DNA of 64,000 nt. Origin: Diprion similis. Its lineage: Eukaryota > Arthropoda > Insecta > Hymenoptera > Diprionidae. A program made the position numbers and the translations under genes. This document shows, piece after piece, positions 14,289-24,332 of this stretch. The stretch is taken from the NCBI RefSeq assembly GCF_021155765.1, contig NC_060115.1, forward strand, positions 5,622,493 to 5,686,492, read 5' to 3'. Within the stretch, counting starts at the first letter, position 1. The number at the start of each line of letters is the position of its first letter. The notes below the pieces were generated by a model, which made no database searches, was not told the origin of the DNA, and worked only from the letters and a program-made list of their open reading frames with translations.

Positions 14289-17200
14289 TTGCAGCACTTT
14301 TCAAAGTCGTCGAAATTTTCGCCAAAAATGCAAAGGGGTTAGCCTTGGATTTTTTTTGGCCGAAAAATCTTTTGTCTGGGAATCGATCCGTATGACGCTT
14401 GTTAGACTAATTCGACGCCCAGGAACTCAGAAAACACATGAAAAATAGCCTAGGACCAGCAGCGGAGAAATGACGATGAAAATCTGCAGTTTTTCGGCTG
14501 TAACTTTGCAGGTGTTGCTCGCAGCGTATCGGGACTGCGATTAATCGATTCCTCTCGCAAAATCACGTCGGAATAGTACCCCAAAGAATTAATTGCAGCA
14601 CTTTTCAAAGTCGTCGAAATTTTCGCCAAAAATGCAAAGGGGTTAGCCTTGGATTTTTTTTGGCCGAAAAATCTTTTGTCTGGGAATCGATCCGTATGAC
14701 GCTTTTTAGACTAATTCGACGCCCAGGAACTCAGAAAACACATGAAAAATAGCCTAGGACCAGCAGCGGAGAAATGACGATTAAAATCTGCAGTTTTTCG
14801 GCTGTAACTTTGCAGGTGTTGCTCGCAGCGTATCGGGACTGCGATTAATCGATTCCTCTCGCAAAATCACGTCGGAATAGTACCCTAAAGAATTAATTGC
14901 AGCACTTTTCAAAGTCGTCGAAATTTTCGCCAAAAATGCAAAGGGGTTAGCCTTGGATTTTTTTTGGCCGAAAAATCTTTTGTCTGGGAATCGATCCGTA
15001 TGACGCTTTTTAGACTAATTCGACGCCCAGGAACTCAGAAAACACATGAAAAATAGCCTAGGACCAGCAGCGGAGAAATGACGATGAAAATCTGCAGTTT
15101 TTCGGCTGTAACTTTGCAGGTGTTGCTCGCAGCGTATCGGGACTGCGATTAATCGATTCCTCTCGCAAAATCACGTCGGAATAGTACCCTAAAGAATTAA
15201 TTGCAGCACTTTTCAAAGTCGTCGAAATTTTCGCCAAAAATGCAAAGGGGTTAGCCTTGGATTTTTTTTGGCCGAAAAATCTTTTGTCTGGGAATCGATC
15301 CGTATGATGCTTTTTAGACTAATTCGACGCCCAGGAACTCAGAAAACACATGAAAAATAGCCTAGGACCAGCAGCGGAGAAATGACGATGAAAATCTGCA
15401 GTTTTTCGGCTGTAACTTTGCAGGTGTTGCTCGCAGCGTATCGGGACTGCGATTAATCGATTCCTCTCGCAAAATCACGTCGGAATAGTACCCTAAAGAA
15501 TTAATTGCAGCACTTTTCAAAGTCGTCGAAATTTTCGCCAAAAATGCAAAGGGGTTAGCCTTGGATTTTTTTTGGCCGAAAAATCTTTTGTCTGGGAATC
15601 GATCCGTATGACGCTTTTTAGACTAATTCGACGCCCAGGAACTCAGAAAACACATGAAAAATAGCCTAGGACCAGCAGCGGAGAAATGACGATGAAAATC
15701 TGCAGTTTTTCGGCTGTAACTTTGCAGGTGTTGCTCGCAGCGTATCGGGACTGCGATTAATCGATTCCTCTCGCAAAATCACGTCGGAATAGTACCCTAA
15801 AGAATTAATTGCAGCACTTTTGAAAGTCGTCGAAATTTTCGCCAAAAATGCAAAGGGGTTAGCCTTGGATTTTTTTTGGCCGAAAAATCTTTTGTCTGGG
15901 AATCGATCCGTATGATGCTTTTTAGACTAATTCGACGCCCAGGAACTCAGAAAACACATGAAAAATAGCCTAGGACCAGCAGCGGAGAAATGACGATGAA
16001 AATCTGCAGTTTTTCGGCTGTAACTTTGCAGGTGTTGCTCGCAGCGTATCGGGACTGCGATTAATCGATTCCTCTCGCAAAATCACGTCGGAATAGTACC
16101 CTAAAGAATTAATTGCAGCACTTTTCAAAGTCGTCGAAATTTTCGCCAAAAATGCAAAGGGGTTAGCCTTGGATTTTTTTTGGCCGAAAAATCTTTTGTC
16201 TGGGAATCGATCCGTATGACGCTTTTTAGACTAATTCGACGCCCAGGAACTCAGAAAACACATGAAAAATAGCCTAGGACCAGCAGCGGAGAAATGACGA
16301 TGAAAATCTGCAGTTTTTCGGCTGTAACTTTGCAGGTGTTGCTCGCAGCGTATCGGGACTGCGATTAATCGATTCCTCTCGCAAAATCACGTCGGAATAG
16401 TACCCTAAAGAATTAATTGCAGCACTTTTGAAAGTCGTCGAAATTTTCGCCAAAAATGCAAATGGGTTAGCCTTGGATTTTTTTTGGCCGAAAAATCTTT
16501 TGTCTGGGAATCGATCCGTATGATGCTTTTTAGACTAATTCGACGCCCAGGAACTCAGAAAACACATGAAAAATAGCCTAGGACCAGCAGCGGAGAAATG
16601 ACGATGAAAATCTGCAGTTTTTCGGCTGTAACTTTGCAGGTGTTGCTCGCAGTGTATCGGGACTGCGATTAATCGATTCCTCTCGCAAAATCACTTCGGA
16701 ATAGTACCCTAAAGAATTAATTGCAGCACTTTTCAAAGTCGTCGAAATTTTCGCCAAAAATGCAAAGGGGTTAGCCTTGGATTTTTTTTGGCCGAAAAAT
16801 CTTTTGTCTGGGAATCGATCCGTATGATGCTTTTTAGACTAATTCGACGCCCAGGAACTCAGAAAACACATGAAAAATAGCCTAGGACCAGCAGCGGAGA
16901 AATGACGATGAAAATCTGCAGTTTTTCGGCTGTAACTTTGCAGGTGTTGCTCGCAGCGTATCGGGACTGCGATTAATCGATTCCTCTCGCAAAATCACGT
17001 CGGAATAGTACCCTAAAGAATTAATTGCAGCACTTTTCAAAGTCGTCGAAATTTTCGCCAAAAATGCAAAGGGGTTAGCCTTGGATTTTTTTTGGCCGAA
17101 AAATCTTTTGTCTGGGAATCGATCCGTATGACGCTTTTTAGACTAATTCGACGCCCAGGAACTCAGAAAACACATGAAAAATAGCCTAGGACCAGCAGCG

Positions 17201-17632
17201 GAGAAATGACGATGAAAATCTGCAGTTTTTCGGCTGTAACTTTGCAGGTGTTGCTCGCAGCGTATCGGGACTGCGATTAATCGATTCCTCTCGCAAAATC
17301 ACGTCGGAATAGTACCCTAAAGAATTAATTGCAGCACTTTTCAAAGTCGTCGAAATTTTCGCCAAAAATGCAAAGGGGTTAGCCTTGGATTTTTTTTGGC
17401 CGAAAAATCTTTTGTCTGGGAATCGATTCGTATGACGTTTTCTAGACTAATTCGACGCCCAGGAACTCAGAAAACACATCAAAAATAGCGTAGGACCAGC
17501 AGCGGAGAAATGACGACGAAAATCATGAGTTTTTCGGCTGTATCTTTACAGGTGTTGCTCGCAGCGTATGGGGACTGCGTTTAATCGATTTCTCTCGCAA
17601 AATTACGTCGGAATAGTGCCCTAAAGAATTAA

Positions 17633-18450
17633 TCGCAGCACTTTCCAAAGTCGTCGAAATTTTCGCCAAAAATCCAAAGGGGTTAGCCTTACTTTTTTTG
17701 CGATTTTTAGAGTCGAAAATTTCTGGTCTCCGAATTGATTTGTATGACCGTTTCTTGGCTAATTGGAACCCCAGGAACTCAAAAAACACATTAAAAATAG
17801 CGTAGAAGCAACAGCAGAGAAATGACGATGAAATTCTTCAGTTTTTTGGCTGTAACTTTTGATCCGTTGCTCGCAGCGCATTGGGACTGCGCTCAATCGA
17901 TTTCTCTCGCAAAATTACGTCGGAATAGTGCCCTCAAGAATTAATTGCAGCACTTTCCAAAGTTGTCGAAATTTTCGCCAAAAATCCAAAGGGGTTAGCC
18001 TTACTTTTTTTGCGATTTTTAGAGTCGAAAATTTCTGGTCTCCGAATTGATCTGTATGACCGTTTCCTGGCTAATTGGAACCCCAGGAACTCAAAAAAAA
18101 CATTAAAAATAGCGTAGAAGCAACAGCGGAGAAATGACGATGAAAATCTGCAGTTTTTTGGCTGTAACTTTTGATCCGTTGCTCGCAGCGCATTGGGACT
18201 GCGCTTAATTGATTTCTCTCGCAAAATTACGTCGGAATATAGCATCAAAGAATAGTTTGCAGCACTTCTCAAAGCGGTCGAAAATTACAGTACAAATGCA
18301 AAGGGGCTAGCCTCCCCTTTTTTTTGAGTAAAATATTTTTGGTTACAGAATCGATTTGCGTGGGTCATTTACGACTACTTTGAATCTCAGGAACTCAGAA
18401 AACACGCAAAAAAGTCCGTAGCAAAATCCGCAGAGGAATGACGATGGACA
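17633..18450. repeat. Decaying right edge of the satellite, 312-bp monomers
   Basis: The monomer start motif recurs at 17,633, 17,945 and 18,257, so the period rises from 304 to 312. Added length lies in the T-rich part after TTAGCCTT, which reads ACTTTTTTTGCG here instead of GGATTTTTTTTGG. Divergence grows outward, and the last copy (18,257 to about 18,450) is partial and poorly matched. Such decay at an array edge is expected where unequal exchange keeps only the interior homogeneous. Confidence 0.92.
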
Positions 18451-19771
18451 AACGAAGAAATCGCTCTACGGTCGTCTTACTACTGCGGTCTTTGCCGCGA
18501 GTATGGACTGAGTCTTATTTTATCACTACATGTCGAATGATCAATGTCCCAGCTATCAGAATTGATAATGTATCACGTCAACGGCATATTTATGAATATA
18601 CAATTTCTCAAAATACATCCTTTACTTATCCATTTCTCTGTTTTCAATATTTGCGCTAGGATATAAAATATCTTCATTATTTGTAAAATACTAACATTCA
18701 AACTGTACATGGGATTATGTGTTAATTTTACATAATGACTTGTTCACTGTGCAAATCCTACATTGATCTCCTTAACTATCCGTTTTACCACAGGAATGGA
18801 ATCGTCGTCTTAGATACCGTGTAACATCATTCGCGACTTGCAGTGTCGTAATTATATCTACTATGGCATAACGTATATTCCATCACCGCGTGTCAGAGTT
18901 TTGCTGACCTTCCCCCCTATGTTTCTGTGACTGATAATGTCTACACAAATTACATGCATAAGCTGATAAGTATACATATATATTCCAAGCAGCACACAGG
19001 TCGAAACGCAATCGACTCCTATTCAAATATTCAAGTCTAATACAAAGTCAATTGAATTAAAAAAAAAATTGGCTCAACTGAATTGAAAAAATTGGGTCCG
19101 AACAGGTAAGCTTCAAAACTGTGAGTTCGCCCCCAGCTCTGTAGAATTGTGTAGCATTTATGATTTACGGTCGGTACATTCCGACATTCCTACACCGCGA
19201 TCCCGACTGACTTTTGTGCATCACATGCATGCACGGATATTTCTTTCGTCCGTGCATGCATGCAAGCTGAATATAAAAATATTGCTCCATCGATACTGGA
19301 CCCTTGTGCACACATGGTGCTACAATCTCTCTGAAATGCCGCGAAATGTATGCCAGTAGTAAATGCAGCCAATGTATTTCGTGGCAAAGTAAAAGCGCTT
19401 GCATGCGCCGCACAATAACCTAACCTAAAGCCGGGTATGAGGCACCTTTAATTTGTTAATTTTGTTCCAGTTTAACAATTAGTGGATATTATCCATAGGT
19501 TTACGGAAATTCTAGTACATGGTCAGTATTACTGGTGATAGAGATGATTCTCCTTTCCAAAACTATTTGAGTGCACCTGATACAGCGTGTCCATCGACAT
19601 TATCAAGTATTGTCGTAATATGAAACCTACGTCCAAAGTTATTTTCTCCAGCACAGAGTACCGTTAATTTAAACGATTCCATTTGGGTCAACGATACGAC
19701 TTTCTAAGAGGCTAGCAAATTCAGGAAGACAGGTAGTATTGGTGAGAAGGTAGAGACGTTCACAGTGTACA
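18451..19771. other. Unique DNA between satellite and SRD5A3 gene
   Basis: I see no convincing coding region here. The stretch is AT-rich single-copy sequence. It contains a perfect 14-bp inverted repeat near 19,240, listed separately, and presumably the promoter and 5' UTR of the downstream reductase gene. No clear TATA box stands out just before the start codon. Confidence 0.6.
19224..19262. other. Perfect hairpin, 14-bp stem with 11-nt loop
   Basis: CATGCATGCACGGA at 19,224-19,237 is exactly complementary to TCCGTGCATGCATG at 19,249-19,262, with an 11-nt loop. The stem is too short for a normal microRNA precursor. Its role is unknown. Confidence 0.9.
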
Positions 19772-21058
19772 ATGGAGCTGAATTTAGTGCAAACTATATT
19801 CATATTTAATTCAATAACGCTAACTATATTGGGACTGTTAGTCTCATTCGCAGAACCTTACCTTCCAATAGCAATTACGAACACTTATCGGTATGGAAGG
19901 TATGCTGCAGAAGGAAAGTCAGCACTGATTGCACCGATACAAGTTCCAAAAAGGTAAAAAAAAAAAATATTTTCAGTACTGTATAATAACTCGGAAAACT
20001 TTGAGGAGCAAAATATACTAAGTCTTTGGAGCTACCATGTTTTTGAGATGGCAAAAATTAATCACTAATTATCTTACATCGAATTTTCAGATGGTTCAAA
20101 CATTTTTATGAATTTGCTGCTCCCCTATCAACCTGTACCTTGTTAATTACATTAAGATTTTATCTGGGAGTTGGCAATGTACCAGTGAACATACTTCAAA
20201 TCCTCGACATTCTATTCGGAGTAAATAGGAAATCACTCGGTAAATTTTGTTGTATAAGTATGCGAATAATTAGTAAATCATTTTGATAGTAGTTCCAACC
20301 TAAGCTCTCATTTTCAGTATCCCCGGAGCACACTACACTGGCTCTAGTGCTGGTGACAATTCACTGTTGGAAACGTTTCTATGAAACACATTACGTCAAT
20401 ATTTTCAGTAATGTAAAAATAAATCTAGCACATTATATTGTGGGGTTTCTTCATTACGTGGGAACTATATCGTGTCTGATAGGAGAGTCAGATGGATTTG
20501 TTGAAGGTATTTTACCAATTCTCCAAAAACGGAAGCTTAGGAATTATTTGAATTACTCATTAAAATTATGCAAATTTTTTTCCAGGATCCAGACCTATTG
20601 TAAATTGGAATGGGTTGACATACATAGATTATAGTTGCTCTATTATATTCTTGTGGGCGACTTATAAACAGCTTGTCTGTAACAAAATTCTAGCGAATTT
20701 ACGCAAAAATAAAAAAGGCGAAATGGTCACTTTGCAACACAAAATTCCGAATGGTGATCTTTTCGAATACATCTCTTCTCCGCTCCAATTGTCAGAAATT
20801 CTCGTGTACTTGATGCTGACAATTATACTAAGAAATAGCCGAACATTCTATTATGTATTCTTCTGGGTGCTTTCAAACCAGGTAAGAATTTATCAAACTG
20901 TCGTCAGAACCAAGTGCTTTTCCTTTCTTTCAAGCTTACGTTACAAATAAAACTTTCATTTATAGGTAGCAACTGGTCTGCTTGGTCATTGGTGGTATGT
21001 CGAGTCATTTAAAGAATATCCAAAACAGAGAAGAGCTGTGATACCTTGGATATTGTAA
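19772..21058 (+). CDS. SRD5A3: Polyprenol/polyprenal reductase, SRD5A3 family
   Basis: Five exons join in frame: 19772-19953, 20091-20239, 20318-20506, 20586-20881 and 20966-21058, giving 302 residues; vertebrate SRD5A3 has about 318. Every intron has GT..AG ends. Recognition rests on family blocks: VPKRWF..FYE after the first membrane segment, SNVKIN, NLRKNKKGE followed by FEYISSP, and the C-terminal HWWYVESFKEYPKQRRAVIPWI, the typical end of the steroid 5-alpha-reductase fold. The protein is hydrophobic throughout, as expected for a multi-pass ER membrane enzyme. In other animals SRD5A3 works in polyprenol-to-dolichol conversion, reducing the alpha-isoprene unit (more recent work assigns it the polyprenal step), and so supplies the N-glycan lipid carrier. 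I chose the ATG at 19772 because it directly precedes a hydrophobic segment and keeps family length. The gene lies 1.3 kb from the satellite and converges with the OST subunit gene. Confidence 0.95.
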
Positions 21059-21633
21059 CTGTTGCAGCGTTGATTGTTGATTAATACTACGGTTTTTATT
21101 TAATAATCAAATGTATTTTTGATATTAAAATTTTTTAATATTATTAAAAGTACCTGATGGTTTATGTGGTGCGATGTTATTTTGAGCTGTAATATACGTG
21201 TATAATGTAAATATAGCAGCAGAGCACTCAATCCGTACAAAAGAAAAAGTCTTAAAATATCTTAACTACGTTTAACTATCTGAAAACAGTGAATAATCCA
21301 ACTATGTTATTGTTATCACTGTTAAAAAAAAAAAATGGAAACACTTTCCATTAATTCACCCTATGCAAAGATTTAGAATCTTTACTCCTGCCACACAAAT
21401 GGTAATTATGTGGACAAATTAGAACAGGAATGCTGTTTCGGACATAGTGAATATAATATGTTAGTGTAAATTGACATTCAACTTAGATCTTTCCATCTCT
21501 ACAATAAATATCAAACTGTCACATTTGCAGAGAATTGTATTGTAAATAAATTATGCCATTGAAGATAATAAATCGTCGCTAGATGTTGGTCTCGAAGGAG
21601 TTATGTATTTCTTCTGTGTCACGTCTGAGTTTC
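21059..21633. other. Convergent 3' UTR zone between SRD5A3 and OST3/6 genes
   Basis: Only 575 bases separate the two stop codons. Plus-strand poly(A) signals AATAAA lie at 21503-21508, 21545-21550 and 21567-21572, and an ATTAAA lies near 21125. For the minus-strand gene the clearest signal is TTTATT (AATAAA on the minus strand) at 21095-21100. If that one is used, the two 3' UTRs overlap. I see no coding region. Confidence 0.6.
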
Positions 21634-23517
21634 CTATTTGAAGAGAAGACTGTAAAATGCAAGAAACAAATGTTATTATTTTGTAATGAAACTCCAAATT
21701 GTTCAAAATTGTATTAGAAAATTTATATACCTATACGGGTATCCTTGAGCCTTGTTCCTAAATATAGAGAGAATTAAGCTGAAAAAAACTGCTACAAGCC
21801 CCAATCCAATAACAGCAAAAATTCTTCGTTTTCTGACGTCTCCTTTCCGAGCCGCAGCTTCGGTCATCATAATCATCCCCAGTACCACAGCACCATCTAT
21901 ATCAATGTGCTAAGAAAACTATGCATTTGGAAACTAGTTAACATGAATGTACAAAAATCATACATGCATTTACACTAAAAGGATACTCAGGACCATGACT
22001 ATGTAAGTTTCAAGAACAAATTGACCCTGGGACGACCCATGGATATAGGCAACAGCACCGTTTTGCGATTTGTGGATAAATGGGGGGCCTCTGATATGAT
22101 TCCACATCTGTCCAGAGACCATCGCAAACGTGAAGAACTGAAATCGTGCGAATAATAATATAATATGAAACGATTTCTAGATAAGTGATGTGAAGTTGAG
22201 GTAAATATTTTATTGAATTTGAGGGCCGCACCAAAGCATTGAGGCCCCAAATCGTCTTGTTGTATATGAAATCCAAATTATTTCGCCTGAGGTACAAGAA
22301 ACCACCGATCAATACTAGTAGCATCACTACAGCCACCGTACCAGAGTAATTTGGCGGTCTGAACACCCTGATCTGTAGAAAACATGATGGTAAATAAAAT
22401 TAAGGTAGTAAGGAGATATTAAAGCTGTGTATGTACATATAATTTAACTTCCAATATATTTAAAATACCTGAATATCAGTGCGCTCAGAAATCCATTTGG
22501 CAATAGCTTCAGCGGCAAATCCAACTCTTTGAATGTCCATAGTATCAGTAGATTTTGGTTTCCCTTTTGGTGGGAAGTGTATGTATACAGGTGCTGTATT
22601 CAACCTTAACTGTAACAAGTTTAGTTTTTTTTTTTTATAAATATTATGTTAAATCTGTTAATAGTAACAAATAAGGCAAGAATTTACCATTTGGAAAACA
22701 TCGGCACCCTCGTCAAAGTCTACAACTGCAAAGAACAACTTGTTTGAATACGACTGGGAATATCGGAACGAGTTTGCCACTATGGTGAATTCATCACTCG
22801 CGTGCCTGAAACAAAAATAATAATATTGCTACTGCAATCGATGGTAGTAAGTGCACATATGCACAGATATATTGCTGCTGGAATAACTTACCTGCAAATT
22901 TGACATTGCCTCTGTGGTGCCATGGCTGTAAACATTACAATAACTGAATAATTCCGTGGTGTAGTCTTGACAAATTCTTTGAATTTTCCCCCATTGAATC
23001 TAAGCACTGGTCTCTTCATAGCCATTTCACTCAGCTGTTGAACCCGTTCTCCGAGAGAAGGACCCTGGTTCTAGAATAAAGCAAACTCTATTAAAAGTGA
23101 TCAATGAACCAAAAAGAACAATGACTAAATTTAGTTAGTAAACCACTGCAATTGAATAGTTACAAAAACATGTAGAAATTTCTTGTTTTCCGGACGGACA
23201 ATATAGTGGCAGAATTGAGGTTATGTTGTTGCAATATACTGAACATTGCTAAGAAGAAAAAAAATTATGTGTAAATATAGAAAGCCGATTATCAAATTGA
23301 AGAAAACTGAAAAAAGTTACAAATATTTTATACTTTAATGCAACAACCGCAGAAGGCGAACTGCGCTGATACGTCAGCCGGATAATATACTTAAGATTAA
23401 CGTTTGTATTGCGTCTACTAGAATAATACTTACGCCTTTAGCCCTGTACTGACCACTGGCATGATTTAAATATAAAATGGCGACACTCAAAAGGGTTAAA
23501 TAAAATCCACACCGCAT
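21634..23517 (-). CDS. Oligosaccharyltransferase OST3/OST6 subunit (MAGT1/TUSC3)
   Basis: Eight exons, in order of transcription: 23434-23517, 22892-23070, 22688-22805, 22469-22609, 22232-22372, 21987-22137, 21731-21896 and 21634-21649. They give 331 residues, close to vertebrate MAGT1/TUSC3. A signal peptide covers about residues 1-22. A thioredoxin-like ER-lumenal domain follows, with the redox motif CQIC at residues 84-87 (family CxxC), and then four membrane segments at roughly 184-204, 212-230, 260-282 and 298-320. Family blocks include [41 protein letters not shown] and the terminal GYPY. In the STT3B-type transferase this subunit forms mixed disulfides with substrate cysteines to help glycosylation of difficult sites; mammalian members are also linked to magnesium transport. 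The exon 5 donor is GTGCGG, which is weak, but the junction restores the family sequence NALFFTFAM. The last exon codes only five residues. Confidence 0.97.
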
Positions 23518-24332
23518 ATTGAAACGTTTTTAACGAAAATACCCAACAGCTTCAACCTTTCATGACACGTCTACGGTCGACACTCTACAATCAGCTATAA
23601 GCAGACGAAACGAAGCAACCCGACACAGGATTGGCCCAATGACTAAAAACGTGTCAACCCCCAATGGGAGATCCAAAAAGGTCGAGGATTAAATATTCGT
23701 TAATAGATAATGGCAAAGAAAGGAATTGAAAGAAAATATTGAGTAAAAAAATGTTGTCAATTACATCCAACTGGGAAGAAATAAGTCGTATTGTCATGGA
23801 ATATTTTGCTATCTTCCGATGTGTCAAATACAACTGGACAAAATTCATAAATCTGGACAAGATTAACCTGCACCTCACACTCCAGGCAAACGTTCAATTT
23901 AATGAAAAATGATGGTTCAAGGTGTAGGAATGGTTCATTAAAAAATACGAAATTACGTGGCATTTGTTTTCTACCATAATAAAGTTGGAGGGTGTAGAAT
24001 TATTCTTTGAACAGTACTAAGTACGTCCCTGCTGTCTGTTAAATACTTTCTTCGTGATTGGACGATCCAGTGCCGCTGCAACGAAAGCCATCCTACAATT
24101 GGTCATCTATTGTGTCACGTAACCGTTCCTTTCAAGCATTTGAATAGTTTCCACCCTCCACCGTTGTAGCACACCGCGGAGCCAGAAAATCGGTATAAAC
24201 GGCGGCCGTAATTTTCCCTCGCAAAAGTTCGTTGTATTCTACATGCAACGGTTGCGTCACGGTGATCTCGGGGGCACGTAATCTGCAACAACATCGCTTT
24301 TTCGAGACTTTGTTAATCGTAAAAGCTCAGAC
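23518..24332. promoter_or_regulatory. Divergent upstream region shared by OST3/6 and HMMR genes
   Basis: The start codons of two genes on opposite strands are 815 bp apart, so both promoters and 5' UTRs must fall here. An ATTGGCCCAAT block (paired CCAAT boxes) lies at 23630-23640, nearer the OST gene. ATTGG (inverted CCAAT) occurs at 24057-24061 and 24098-24102, and TTTGAA, which matches the cell-cycle CHR element, lies at 24139-24144, upstream of the HMMR start. The short reading frames within are not convincing genes. The start sites of transcription are not visible from sequence. Confidence 0.65.

Larger units (their letters stand above)
1..17632. repeat. Satellite array, 304-bp monomer, head to tail
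   Basis: The same unit recurs every 304 bases from the left edge onward, for example with TTGCAGCACT at 1, 305, 609 and so on. About 57 near-identical copies run to 17,328, and a 58th, more diverged copy occupies 17,329-17,632. Copies differ at a small set of diagnostic sites: GACGC/GATGC, CCTAGG/CCTGGG, CAGCGTAT/CAGTGTAT, CCCTAAAG/CCCTTAAG/CCCCAAAG, GGGGTT/GGAGTT and GCCCAGG/GCCTAGG. These variants recur in ordered blocks, which shows higher-order organisation. The array is cut by the window start, so its true length is unknown. Short open frames on the minus strand (75 codons at 418, 722, 6194 and 6498) exist only because some copies lose a stop; I do not regard them as genes. A pericentromeric or other heterochromatic location is inferred, not shown. 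Confidence 0.99.

Noticed and set aside
1..17328. CENP-B-box-like sequence in the monomer (CTCGCAGCGTATCGGG)
   Set aside because: The spacing between TCG and CGGG is one base longer than in the CENP-B box and the central A is missing, so it does not match.
17523..18272. Frames of 88 and 112 codons in the diverged satellite edge
   Set aside because: They are translations of 312-bp monomers with no family resemblance; they follow from repeat length, not from selection for protein.
19421..19430. CCTAACCTAA, two units of the insect telomere repeat
   Set aside because: Only two units occur; that is within chance and no longer tract is near.
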